5,623 nt of DNA from Acidobacteriota bacterium (GCA_019352125.1 JABBNV010000015.1:3516-9138); one strand, 5' to 3'; shown: positions 1 to 5,623, counted from the stretch's first letter. Made by a program: numbers and translations. The notes: a model not told the origin generated them from the sequence alone.

Positions 1-35
1 CATGGAGGAGAGCAGCGTAGCCGGATCGAGTAGCG

Positions 36-731
36 TCACAGTGATTCCCTTACCTGTTGGTTTCGTGGTGCAGCGTGGCCCCACCTGGCCAGTAAAGCGT
101 TGACGACGCCGCTAAACAAGATGACGCCACACGGTGCCACTAGGAATGAAGCCAGCACATCACTCGGGTAGTGAACGCCAACGTAAACCCGTGACCACGC
201 CACCACCAGCGCTAAGAGTGCACCCGCAATCACGACAAGTCGAACCCACCGGGTTTTTCTCAGCAGGAGATAGAACCCACACACCAAAGCCACGGTGAAA
301 GCCACGTGTCCGCTGGGAAAGCTGGTGAAACCTGTCTCGGGCGACAATGGATCCGCCAACAGTGAAGGGTTGGGGCGCTGCCTGCTCACCAAGTGCTTGA
401 AGAAAATGGAGGTAACCCATCCTGAAAATACCGTGCCGACAAAGGCAACGGCCAGCCACTTCTGGTGGCGAATCACAAAAACCCAGAAGGCAATCGCCAG
501 CGTGATCAGCACGGCGCCCAGAGGCGCAAAGCCATAGTTGATCGCCAAGGCTATCCCGTTGAAGAATCCATCATGAGCTCGGCTCAAATCCTGATCCACG
601 ACAAATTCCCCTGCCGTTGCGCCGGGACTGCCTTTCATAACAAAGCCAACAATACTCACCACGGCGGCAAGCAACACCACCCATAGACCCCACCGCCGAG
701 GTTGAGGTAACACAGGTAAGTTTCTCTCCAT
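36..731 (-). CDS. PAP2-superfamily membrane phosphatase
   Basis: Integral membrane phosphatase of the PAP2 (phosphatidic acid phosphatase type 2) family, which removes phosphate from lipid phosphates such as phosphatidic acid or undecaprenyl pyrophosphate. All three catalytic motifs are intact over 231 residues: K112-x6-R119-P120, P139-S-G-H142, and S180-R181-x5-H187-x3-D191. H142 and H187 are the expected acid/base and nucleophilic histidines, with D191 supporting H187. Hydrophobic segments lie at about 16-32, 59-86, 93-111, 143-157, 163-179 and 192-215, giving the usual six-helix layout with the active site on the outer face. The start is taken as the ATG at 731-729 because GGAG at 740-737 sits 5 nt upstream; a GTG directly before it (734) would leave only 2 nt. 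The gene is divergent from rpf. The motifs cannot tell a lipid recycling enzyme from a general phosphatidate phosphatase, so the substrate is not assigned. Confidence 0.9.
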   Translation of the reverse strand: MERNLPVLPQPRRWGLWVVLLAAVVSIVGFVMKGSPGATAGEFVVDQDLSRAHDGFFNGIALAINYGFAPLGAVLITLAIAFWVFVIRHQKWLAVAFVGTVFSGWVTSIFFKHLVSRQRPNPSLLADPLSPETGFTSFPSGHVAFTVALVCGFYLLLRKTRWVRLVVIAGALLALVVAWSRVYVGVHYPSDVLASFLVAPCGVILFSGVVNALLARWGHAAPRNQQVRESL

Positions 732-880
732 CACAACTCCAAACGTTCAGACACCATTCTTGTCGTCCATCCTTCACCGTGGTTTCTCAGAACTCTCTAA
801 GAACTCATCCCGCGGTGTACGCAGGCGCCCTCGGACCTTGAGTAGATGCCAATTTGACCCGAGAATTGATTTATCTCGAT

Positions 881-909
881 TTGATAACGAAATCACCCTG
901 CCCTAGGGT
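881..909 (+). promoter_or_regulatory. Candidate distal promoter (P1) for the rpf gene
   Basis: TTGATA at 881-886 and TAGGGT at 904-909 are separated by 17 nt and fit the housekeeping -35 and the TAnnnT-like actinobacterial -10. The -10 overlaps a 7-bp dyad (893-899/905-911). A start near 916 would give a leader of about 200 nt. The call rests on consensus match only. Confidence 0.45.
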
Positions 910-985
910 GAGGACATACCCCCACGATGTGGGACCTCCCGTGTGTAATGCCTCAACTGGGTAAACACGAGATAAATATGCCCGG

Positions 986-1060
986 TGCTGCCCACCACTT
1001 TTGTTGCCCGTCTGGCAGACACCGCAGAAACGACCTCTATCCGTTCACGGGTGGGCAACA
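986..1060 (+). promoter_or_regulatory. Possible structured rpf leader with two competing helices
   Basis: The segment GGTGGGCAACA at 1050-1060 can pair in two exclusive ways. TGCCCACC at 989-996 pairs perfectly with GGTGGGCA (1050-1057), while TGTTGCCC at 1002-1009 pairs perfectly with GGGCAACA (1053-1060) and extends inward through G-U pairs to about 1014/1048. Long leaders with c-di-AMP (ydaO-type) riboswitches are known upstream of some actinobacterial rpf genes, but the conserved sequence blocks of that class are not recognisable here. It is transcribed with rpf only if the distal promoter is used. Confidence 0.25.
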
Positions 1061-1072
1061 GCGCAGTAAGGT
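1044..1072 (+). promoter_or_regulatory. Candidate proximal promoter (P2) for the rpf gene
   Basis: TTCACG at 1044-1049 and TAAGGT at 1067-1072 are separated by 17 nt. The -10 is a good TAnnnT match and the -35 keeps four of six TTGACA positions. A start near 1079 would give a short leader of about 38 nt. P1 and P2 could both be used or only one may be real. Confidence 0.4.
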
Positions 1073-1116
1073 TCGGGGACGGACCTAGCGTCAGTGGGTC
1101 CTTGGAGCATAAAGAC

Positions 1117-1764
1117 ATGAAGAAATCAGTCCTGACACGTGCCGCCGGAAGTGGATTGGCAGTTGCCGCAATTTCGTTGGTAGGCCTTGGCCTCTCCTCA
1201 GCGCCCGCTAGCGCGGCCCCAGCACCTGCTGCGGGCACCTCCACCTGGGATGCCATTGCACAGTGCGAGAGTGGCGGAAATTGGGCCATCAACACCGGCA
1301 ACGGTTACTCCGGCGGTTTGCAGTTCACCCCCAGCACCTGGGCAGCATTTGGCGGCACGGGCACTCCCCAGAACGCCACCAAGGAACAGCAGATTGCAGT
1401 AGCTGAGAAGGTCCAGGCCTCACAGGGCTGGGGCGCTTGGCCCGCATGCAGCGCATCCCTTGGCCTCACTGGTGGCGGCGGAGCACCTGCTCCCGCTGCA
1501 ACTGCTCCGGTTCAGCAGGTTGCGCCGGTTCAGCAGGCTGCGCCGGTTGCGCGGGCCACCACCGTTCAGACCGCACCGACGCACGCCGCTCAGGTAGCTG
1601 TGAGCGGTCAGACCTACACGGTTGAGTCCGGTGACACCCTCGGCGCCATTGCGGACAAGTTGCAGATCTCCGGTGGTTGGCAGCAGTTGGCTGATGCCAA
1701 CACCAACATCATCAGCGATCCCAACTTGGTCTTCCCAGGCCAGGTATTGCAGCTCCCGGCATAG
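1117..1764 (+). CDS. Resuscitation-promoting factor-like secreted muralytic enzyme with LysM domain
   Basis: Secreted peptidoglycan-cleaving protein of the Rpf family, lysozyme/transglycosylase-like enzymes that promote regrowth of dormant actinobacteria. The 215-residue product has a signal peptide (K2-K3-x4-R8, hydrophobic 13-28, A31-S-A33 cleavage site), an Rpf catalytic domain at about 42-117, a linker rich in Ala, Pro, Val and Gln at about 118-162, and a LysM peptidoglycan-binding domain at about 165-214 (YTVESGDTLGAIA; N203, P207-G-Q209). The Rpf domain keeps the catalytic glutamate E51 in QCESGGNW, the GGLQF motif at 66-70, and the C50/C111 pair expected to form a disulfide. The ATG at 1117 is chosen because GGAG at 1104-1107 lies 9 nt upstream and the signal peptide begins there; an upstream ATG at 985 lacks both. 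The gene appears monocistronic, ending at a strong hairpin. Nothing catalytic is missing. Confidence 0.93.
   Translation: MKKSVLTRAAGSGLAVAAISLVGLGLSSAPASAAPAPAAGTSTWDAIAQCESGGNWAINTGNGYSGGLQFTPSTWAAFGGTGTPQNATKEQQIAVAEKVQASQGWGAWPACSASLGLTGGGGAPAPAATAPVQQVAPVQQAAPVARATTVQTAPTHAAQVAVSGQTYTVESGDTLGAIADKLQISGGWQQLADANTNIISDPNLVFPGQVLQLPA
1504..1557 (+). repeat. 18-bp tandem repeat in the Rpf linker
   Basis: Two 18-bp units (1504-1521 and 1522-1539) encode A-P-V-Q-Q-V and A-P-V-Q-Q-A and differ at few bases. A third, diverged unit (1540-1557) encodes A-P-V-A-R-A. The tract forms part of the flexible linker between the catalytic and LysM domains. Repeats of this sort can change copy number by slippage and so alter linker length between strains. 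Confidence 0.75.
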
Positions 1765-1812
1765 TCATCGCGTAGGCCATTGACATAGCTGGCACCTAGT
1801 TGGCAACAGTCA

Positions 1813-1857
1813 AACACGTTAGGCTCCGACCCAACCAGCGTCGGAGCCTAACGTGTT
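1813..1857 (+). terminator. Strong hairpin terminator after rpf
   Basis: A perfect 18-bp inverted repeat (1813-1830 with 1840-1857) encloses a 9-nt loop and starts 48 nt after the rpf stop codon. No U-tract follows, as is common for actinobacterial hairpin terminators. Bulging one A (1812) lets two more pairs form at the base. Its position between two plus-strand genes fits termination of rpf transcription. Confidence 0.8.
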
Positions 1858-1887
1858 GATCGGCAATAATCTGTATCGAAGTAGGCT
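1856..1887 (+). promoter_or_regulatory. Weak candidate promoter for the DinB-like gene
   Basis: TAGGCT at 1882-1887 is a good TAnnnT -10 and would place the start near 1893, about 22 nt before the ATG. The only -35-like hexamer, TTGATC at 1856-1861, overlaps the terminator stem and leaves a long 20-nt spacer. The terminator upstream makes a promoter here likely, but the exact boxes are uncertain. Confidence 0.3.
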
Positions 1888-1914
1888 GTCGGACGCCATT
1901 GATAGAGTCACAGC

Positions 1915-2487
1915 ATGGATCAAAAAGCCGTATTGCACAGGTATCTGTCCGACCGGAGAACATCACTCGAGCGCAAATTGCAGGGACTCAGCGAGTACCA
2001 GATACGTCAGCCCCTGACGCCGACGGGAACAAATCTCCTGGGCCTGGTGAAACACGTTGGCTTTGTGCAGTTGGGGTATTTGGGGGAGGTTTTTGGTAGG
2101 CCTAGCGCCAGGGATCACTGGATCGATGACTCAGACCCGGATGCTGATATGTTCGCCACGGCCGAAGAATCCCGAGCGCAGATTCTGGACTTTTACCACT
2201 TTTCGGCTACGCACGCTGACGCAACTGTCCAGGCTCTGGATCTCTCCGCCACTGGGGTTGTCCCGTGGTGGGCAGAGGAACAACGCAACGTAACTTTGGG
2301 CCACATTCTGGTTCACGTTAATGTTGAGGTAGCTCACCATTTGGGGCACGCGGACATCCTGCGAGAACTGCTTGATGGGGCACTGGGGTCCGGGCAGGAG
2401 GACCCGGATGTTCCGAAGCGGACCACAGAAGAGTGGAGTACGTTCAGAAACCGCGTGGAAGCAGCGGCGCAGGGGGCATCAAGCTAG
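1915..2487 (+). CDS. DinB-fold (DUF664-type) protein
   Basis: 190-residue cytosolic protein of the DinB/YfiT-like four-helix-bundle superfamily, resembling the DUF664 branch common in actinobacteria. Members often bind a divalent metal through three histidines, and some are mycothiol- or bacillithiol-dependent transferases. Visible hallmarks are the helix TNLLGLVKHVGFVQLGYLGE (39-58) with H47, and LGHILVHVNVEVAHHLGHADI (128-148) with H134, H141, H142 and H145. H47 and the H141-H145 cluster are the likely metal ligands. The C-terminal 35 residues are acidic/polar and probably lie outside the bundle. The ribosome binding site is weak (ATAGAG at 1902-1907, 7 nt before the ATG), but no better start exists. 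The alpha/beta-hydrolase-like gene follows 60 nt downstream. A thiol-transferase role is inferred from the family only; the substrate is unknown. Confidence 0.82.
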   Translation: MDQKAVLHRYLSDRRTSLERKLQGLSEYQIRQPLTPTGTNLLGLVKHVGFVQLGYLGEVFGRPSARDHWIDDSDPDADMFATAEESRAQILDFYHFSATHADATVQALDLSATGVVPWWAEEQRNVTLGHILVHVNVEVAHHLGHADILRELLDGALGSGQEDPDVPKRTTEEWSTFRNRVEAAAQGASS

Positions 2488-2547
2488 CCTCCGCTGGCGG
2501 CAAGTCAGTTGCAGCAGAAGTTTGTGGAAGGATCAAGGTGATAACCT

Positions 2548-3585
2548 ATGGCACTCTTCCCACGTCGCAACCGGCATAACAACCAACGCGCGCAACCTCC
2601 GCAAGTTCCGGACATTGGGCGCCGGCGTCTCCTCGCCATCTTGGGCACCACAGCCGTAGTCACGGCATTCCGAGCGAACATCGCCGCTGATTACCTGTTC
2701 ACGGAACGCACGTCCTTTAGGGTGACCACGCCAGATAATCAGGCAAATCGTGACGCCGCACAGCAATTCCCCGGCGCCATGTGGTACCTGTTCGGTGGCT
2801 TTCAAGTATCCAACAGGGATGCGGGGCGCAAGCTGGCTGCACTGCAACCTGCCATGAATACGCGCGCGCCGGCGTCCTACATTGGCTATTCGAATGACGG
2901 AATCGACGTAGCGCAACTCTTTATCGCCATCCAGCGAGATGCCTTTGCCAAGAAGATCAACACCGTTTACCTCTACGGGGACAGTTTTGGCGGAATGGTG
3001 TCAGTGGTGTTGGCTCCGCTGCTGGAGCAAAACGGTATTCACGTCAAGCTGGTGGTGTTCGGGTCGAGCCCTAGTTCCGTGGTGGATGTGGAGGACCCGA
3101 ATAAGGGGTACATCTCCGTGGCGAGCGCGCTGGTTCCCTATCTGGGGTTTGTGGGGCGGCTTGGCTACGGTGCCTGGCAGGGGCTGGCGAACCCCAACGG
3201 GCAGAACATGTATACGGCGGCCCGCGATGGGATTAGCAGCACTATGGACCCCAACAACAATTCCTTGTTGCTGAGCACGTCGCAGGGTGCGTTCTTGAAT
3301 GCCTTTCCACGGCAGTACGACGGCGGCGTGAGCCCGTCCACTACGTTCGGCTTGATCTATGATCCCAAGGATTTTGTAGTGAACGCGGACTTGGCCATTC
3401 GGGGCTGGCGGAATCTCTTGCCGAAGAACCTCTTCTTCCAGTACGACGTGCCCCACACGGGGCACGCAAGCCCGGAGATTCACCCGAACAAGTACCGCAC
3501 AGCTCTGGGCGTGATTCTGGACGTGCTGGCCCCGCTCCCGCACGATTCACAACACCCCAGGCCAAAGCCCGTGCCGTATTTCTAA
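2548..3585 (+). CDS. Exported or membrane-anchored alpha/beta-hydrolase-like protein
   Basis: 345-residue protein of no family I can name, with alpha/beta-hydrolase features. A basic, Gln/Pro-rich N-terminus (1-27) precedes G24-R-R-R-L-L-A30 and a hydrophobic stretch to about 41. This could be a Tat-like signal or a single membrane anchor; no clear signal peptidase site is seen. The nucleophile elbow is G144-D-S-F-G148 (Ser146), preceded by a strand (TVYLY, 139-143) and followed by helix 149-160. LVVFGSSP (168-175) looks like the next strand. Candidate acid residues are D272 or D275 in LIYDPKDF, and the likely histidine is H303 or H306 in VPHTGHASPEIHP. The order Ser-Asp-His fits the fold. 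AAGGTG at 2535-2540, 7 nt upstream, supports the start. It probably acts outside the membrane as an esterase, lipase or amidase; the substrate is unknown. It may be co-transcribed with the upstream gene, since no convincing terminator lies between them. Confidence 0.72.
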   Translation: MALFPRRNRHNNQRAQPPQVPDIGRRRLLAILGTTAVVTAFRANIAADYLFTERTSFRVTTPDNQANRDAAQQFPGAMWYLFGGFQVSNRDAGRKLAALQPAMNTRAPASYIGYSNDGIDVAQLFIAIQRDAFAKKINTVYLYGDSFGGMVSVVLAPLLEQNGIHVKLVVFGSSPSSVVDVEDPNKGYISVASALVPYLGFVGRLGYGAWQGLANPNGQNMYTAARDGISSTMDPNNNSLLLSTSQGAFLNAFPRQYDGGVSPSTTFGLIYDPKDFVVNADLAIRGWRNLLPKNLFFQYDVPHTGHASPEIHPNKYRTALGVILDVLAPLPHDSQHPRPKPVPYF

Positions 3586-3603
3586 CCGACTGCTCGGCCG
3601 AAC

Positions 3604-3629
3604 CCGGGCCTGGCCAAAGCCGTGCCCGG
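3604..3629. terminator. Shared terminator hairpin between convergent genes
   Basis: CCGGGC (3604-3609) pairs with GCCCGG (3624-3629). After one mismatch the stem continues with four pairs (3611-3614/3619-3622), closed by a CAAA loop. It lies 18 nt after the hydrolase stop and 13 nt after the FMN reductase stop on the other strand, so it can serve both. There is no U-tract on either side. Confidence 0.65.
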
Positions 3630-3642
3630 CATTCCGGACGCT

Positions 3643-4311
3643 CTAGTGAGAACCGCTGATATTGGCCAGAAGTTGCTCAAACGGAAGAGACTCCAGTTTC
3701 TCCGCCTCCCGGAGCTCCCGCTTAGCCTGCACCGAGTCAACCGTGCCAAGCCCAAACTGGGGCGGCGTCGTCGGGCTCAAAAACGAGACCAGCTCGCCAG
3801 CGGCAGCTGCAATACGTCCAGCCAAGCCGTGGCCTTGCCCGGTGGTACCCCAATCATCAGGGCCGGCAAACACTGCAGTAGGCATGGTGTTGGCACGGAA
3901 GTAGGCAAACAATGGTCGGAGCGCAAAATCAAGGACCAAGGAATGGCGTGCCGTACCGGCGGTTGCACCCAGAATAACGGGCATGCCCTCCAGCGCCTTC
4001 GGTTCCAACACGTCAAAGAATGACTTGAACAACCCGCTGTAGGAAGCGCTGAATATCGGAGTCACTATGATCAGCGCATCCGCGTGGGTAACTTGATCAA
4101 TGACGGCGGCCAGCGCGGGCGGGGCGTAACCCGTCACCATGTTGTTGGCGATGTCCACCGCCACGTCCCGCAGTTCCACGACACTCAGCTCGGTAGCGCA
4201 GTCCAGTTGATCCAATTGCCCCACCACTGCTGCACTCAACTGGTCCGCCAGCATCCGTGACGACGACGGGGACCCGAGACCTGCGCTCACCACCACTATC
4301 TTGCGTTGCAC
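3643..4311 (-). CDS. NADPH-dependent FMN reductase-like protein (CE1759-type)
   Basis: Flavodoxin-like flavin reductase that would reduce FMN with NAD(P)H and pass it to a flavin-dependent oxidoreductase. It resembles the actinobacterial CE1759 type, usually encoded beside a luciferase-like monooxygenase (LLM) partner. From the chosen start (222 residues) the phosphate-binding loop is S9-A-G-L-G-S-P-S-S-S-R19, the second flavin-contact region is T84-P-I-F-S-A-S-Y-S-G93 followed by LFKSFFD, and a third conserved block is G115-A-T-A-G-T-A-R-H-S124. The GTG start at 4311 is preferred because AAAGG lies 7 nt upstream and the protein then opens directly with the first strand (QRKIVVVSAGL). ATGs at 4326 and 4347 are in frame, but the first has only GGA touching it and the second has no ribosome binding site. 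No LLM gene is visible in the window, so the electron acceptor is unknown. Confidence 0.85.
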   Translation of the reverse strand: MQRKIVVVSAGLGSPSSSRMLADQLSAAVVGQLDQLDCATELSVVELRDVAVDIANNMVTGYAPPALAAVIDQVTHADALIIVTPIFSASYSGLFKSFFDVLEPKALEGMPVILGATAGTARHSLVLDFALRPLFAYFRANTMPTAVFAGPDDWGTTGQGHGLAGRIAAAAGELVSFLSPTTPPQFGLGTVDSVQAKRELREAEKLESLPFEQLLANISGSH

Positions 4312-4369
4312 GTGAAGACCTTTCATTCCAAGTTCATGCGTTTGCATCTACATATGGAACAGGTGGCCT

Positions 4370-4385
4370 GCGGGATATATTCCGC
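4370..4385. promoter_or_regulatory. Near-perfect 16-bp palindrome upstream of the FMN reductase gene
   Basis: GCGGGATATATTCCGC is symmetric around ATATAT, with one G/T mismatch per arm. It lies 58 nt before the GTG start and contains TATATC on the minus strand, a possible -10 without a good -35. It could be an operator for a dimeric repressor; no regulator gene is present to support this. Confidence 0.3.
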
Positions 4386-4408
4386 GGCGAGGGATCACGA
4401 GGGATTAG

Positions 4409-4478
4409 CTGGCAACTGGGCCGTAGCTCTGGCGTTGCATGATTCGCTCATGAACACCAGCCACGGCCCAGTTGCTGG
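4409..4478 (-). terminator. Compound hairpin terminator after the DHA2 transporter gene
   Basis: A perfect 12-bp outer stem (4413-4424 with 4463-4474) extends at its base by four more pairs, two of them G-U, to 4409/4478. Inside the 38-nt interval are smaller stems, CTGG/CCAG (4429-4432/4457-4460) and CATGA/TCATG (4438-4442/4448-4452), giving a long imperfect rod. It starts about 50 nt past the transporter stop codon (minus strand) and would separate that transcript from the FMN reductase gene. No U-tract is present. Confidence 0.6.
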
Positions 4479-4528
4479 AGTAACTTATTGCTGCACCGAC
4501 GTACTGCAGCGATCATACTGGTGCGTCC

Positions 4529-5623
4529 CTACTGCTCCGCTGGGCGCTGCTGCCCTGCGTGCTGTGCCAACAGCTCTATTGCTGCGGCCTGAACTTCGCG
4601 CTGGCGGGCCAGTTCATCCTCCATGGCCTTCAGGCGAACGGCAGTTTCGGACTGCTCCCGAGCCAACCGCTCCTGCCTGACGTTCTGATTGAGCACAGCA
4701 TCAAAGGAACGGCTCAGGTGCAGTTGCTGCTGTGCCAGCAGCTGTTGCGTGTGCGCCAGCTGCTGACCCAGGGACAACTCCTGAACAGACAAGGATCCGG
4801 CCTCTGATGGTTCGCGCTGCAGGACCTGCTCAAATTCCTGATCCAGATCACCGTGTTCCACCGTGGCTATGGCCGAGCGGCCAAGCGCCGCGGATCGACC
4901 CTGCTCAGCCGATCCACCCAGCGAAGCCTGTTGCGCCAACGCCCCATAGGACGGCGTGCCGCCGGAATGGCCAGAGGCAGCGGGTGCGGACTCGGCCGAG
5001 CCGAAGTCGCTACTGGCCGTCGCTGCGGGCTGACCTTCAGTTCCGTGCATTGCTGCTGCATCGGTGCCAATTTTGGCGGGCGGGGCCACCATATCCACCG
5101 TACGGCGGAGTTCCACTTCCTTGATGAACAGGACGCAGATGAAGGCAACCACTGCCACGCATGCGGCCACCAGGAAGAGCAGGCCGGTAGCATCCCCATA
5201 CGCACCGCGAACAATGTCCCTAATGGGCGCCGGCATGTCATTGAGGTCCAAGGTACTGCTGGAGGAGGAACCTGCCGGAACCTTGATGCCAGCCTTGGCA
5301 AAGCCCTGGGCGGTCTTATCCGTAACGCGGTTGGCAAGGATTGTGCCAAGAACGGAAACGCCTACAGCACCACCAAAGGTACGGAAGAACGCCACGGAGG
5401 AGGAAGCCGCACCGATGTCCGACTTGCGCACGGTGTTCTGAACGGCCAGCACCAGGTTCTGCATCACTAGGCCGATGCCTAGACCCGAGATAGCAATGAA
5501 CACGCCCACCAGGGTCATGTTGGTGCTGTGATCAATGGTGGAGGTGAGCCCCAGGCCACTCATCAGCAGGATGCTGCCCACCACCAAGTAGGCCTTCCAG
5601 CGGCCAAAACGGCTAATCAAAAT
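4529..5623 (-). CDS. DHA2-family (EmrB/QacA) MFS drug:H+ antiporter, C-terminal part, with long cytoplasmic tail
   Basis: 3' portion of a major facilitator superfamily exporter gene of the 14-helix DHA2 group, which pumps drugs or metabolites out in exchange for protons. The frame stays open to the right edge, so the start lies outside; a TTG at 5620 is an internal leucine. Numbering from that codon, the DHA2-like loop ISRFGRWK (2-9) is followed by membrane helices at about 11-27, 35-60 and 76-96. A periplasmic Ser-rich loop (about 97-143) and the final helix (144-166) then follow. The block GLGIGLVMQNLVLAVQN (46-62) and SSSVAFFRTFGGAVGVSVLG (73-92) are typical of the family. About 197 residues follow the last helix: a low-complexity Ala/Ser/Gly stretch (about 177-255), then a Gln/Glu/Leu-rich predicted coiled coil (about 260-355). 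Most family members end soon after helix 14. Substrate is unknown. Confidence 0.88.
   Translation of the reverse strand: MLISRFGRWKAYLVVGSILLMSGLGLTSTIDHSTNMTLVGVFIAISGLGIGLVMQNLVLAVQNTVRKSDIGAASSSVAFFRTFGGAVGVSVLGTILANRVTDKTAQGFAKAGIKVPAGSSSSSTLDLNDMPAPIRDIVRGAYGDATGLLFLVAACVAVVAFICVLFIKEVELRRTVDMVAPPAKIGTDAAAMHGTEGQPAATASSDFGSAESAPAASGHSGGTPSYGALAQQASLGGSAEQGRSAALGRSAIATVEHGDLDQEFEQVLQREPSEAGSLSVQELSLGQQLAHTQQLLAQQQLHLSRSFDAVLNQNVRQERLAREQSETAVRLKAMEDELARQREVQAAAIELLAQHAGQQRPAEQ

Larger units (their letters stand above)
735..1116. other. Divergent intergenic region between phosphatase and rpf genes
   Basis: No convincing gene lies here. An open frame enters from 985 in frame with rpf, but its translation is not signal-peptide-like and it has no Shine-Dalgarno sequence. 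The region holds an AT-rich stretch at about 861-893, two candidate rpf promoters, small hairpins TCACCCT/AGGGTGA (893-899/905-911) and CCCAC/GTGGG (921-925/929-933), a 10-bp inverted pair (869-878/968-977), and a block at 986-1060 that can fold two ways. A short GGACC/GGTCC hairpin (1081-1085/1097-1101) precedes the rpf ribosome binding site. I could not pick out a clear minus-strand promoter for the phosphatase gene. Confidence 0.6.

Noticed and set aside
1..35. Possible gene end at the left edge
   Set aside because: A plus-strand frame stops at 31-33, but only ten codons are visible and nothing distinguishes it from chance.
942..957. CRP/GlxR-like site TGTGT-N6-TCAAC
   Set aside because: The left half matches TGTGA at four of five positions, but the right half matches TCACA at only three, too weak to call.
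985..1116. In-frame upstream extension of the rpf reading frame from an ATG at 985
   Set aside because: No ribosome binding site precedes it, the added 44 residues would bury the signal peptide inside the protein, and the ATG at 1117 has both a good GGAG and a proper signal sequence.
916..1116. ydaO-type c-di-AMP riboswitch upstream of rpf
   Set aside because: The position fits what is known for other actinobacterial rpf genes, but I could not find the conserved blocks of that class, so only a possible structured leader is reported.
2488..2503. Small GCC-rich inverted repeat after the DinB-like gene as a terminator
   Set aside because: The pairing leaves almost no loop and only a few pairs; not convincing next to the strong hairpins elsewhere in the window.
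2939..3543. Long open frames on both strands inside the hydrolase gene
   Set aside because: They are high-GC shadows: rich in Arg, Trp and Cys, without domain motifs or ribosome binding sites, and fully covered by a gene with catalytic motifs.
4853..5470. Plus-strand open frame of about 200 codons opposite the transporter gene
   Set aside because: Its composition is that of an antisense shadow, and the minus-strand frame encodes recognisable DHA2 membrane helices.

Overview
This 5.6 kb window looks like ordinary chromosome from a high-G+C Gram-positive bacterium, most likely an Arthrobacter-like member of the Micrococcaceae. The evidence is a secreted resuscitation-promoting factor (Rpf) with a LysM domain, an FMN reductase resembling the actinobacterial CE1759 type, a DUF664-type DinB-fold protein, TAnnnT-like -10 boxes, and strong hairpin terminators without a U-tract. 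The genus is an inference from protein character; no rRNA or species-specific marker is present.

Layout. Positions 1-35 hold nothing I can assign. A PAP2-type membrane phosphatase (36-731, minus) is divided from a divergently transcribed rpf-like gene (1117-1764, plus) by a 385-bp intergenic region. That region carries an AT-rich tract, two candidate promoters for rpf, a pair of 10-bp inverted sequences flanking the first promoter, and a leader able to form two mutually exclusive helices. The rpf gene ends at an 18-bp perfect hairpin. A DinB/DUF664 protein (1915-2487, plus) and an exported or membrane-anchored alpha/beta-hydrolase-like protein (2548-3585, plus) follow and may be co-transcribed. 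A hairpin at 3604-3629 lies between the hydrolase and a convergent FMN reductase gene (3643-4311, minus). After a 217-bp gap with a palindrome and a compound hairpin comes the 3' part of a DHA2-family drug/H+ antiporter gene (4529 to past the right edge, minus). Its product has an unusually long C-terminal cytoplasmic tail with a predicted coiled coil.

Function. Several products act at the cell envelope: a lipid phosphatase, a peptidoglycan-cleaving Rpf, an exported hydrolase and an efflux pump. The DinB-like protein and the FMN reductase suggest thiol/redox or small-molecule detoxification, but no single pathway ties the genes together. No tRNA, rRNA, CRISPR array, insertion sequence or phage gene was seen. 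The least explained parts are the rpf upstream region, the transporter tail and the hydrolase.
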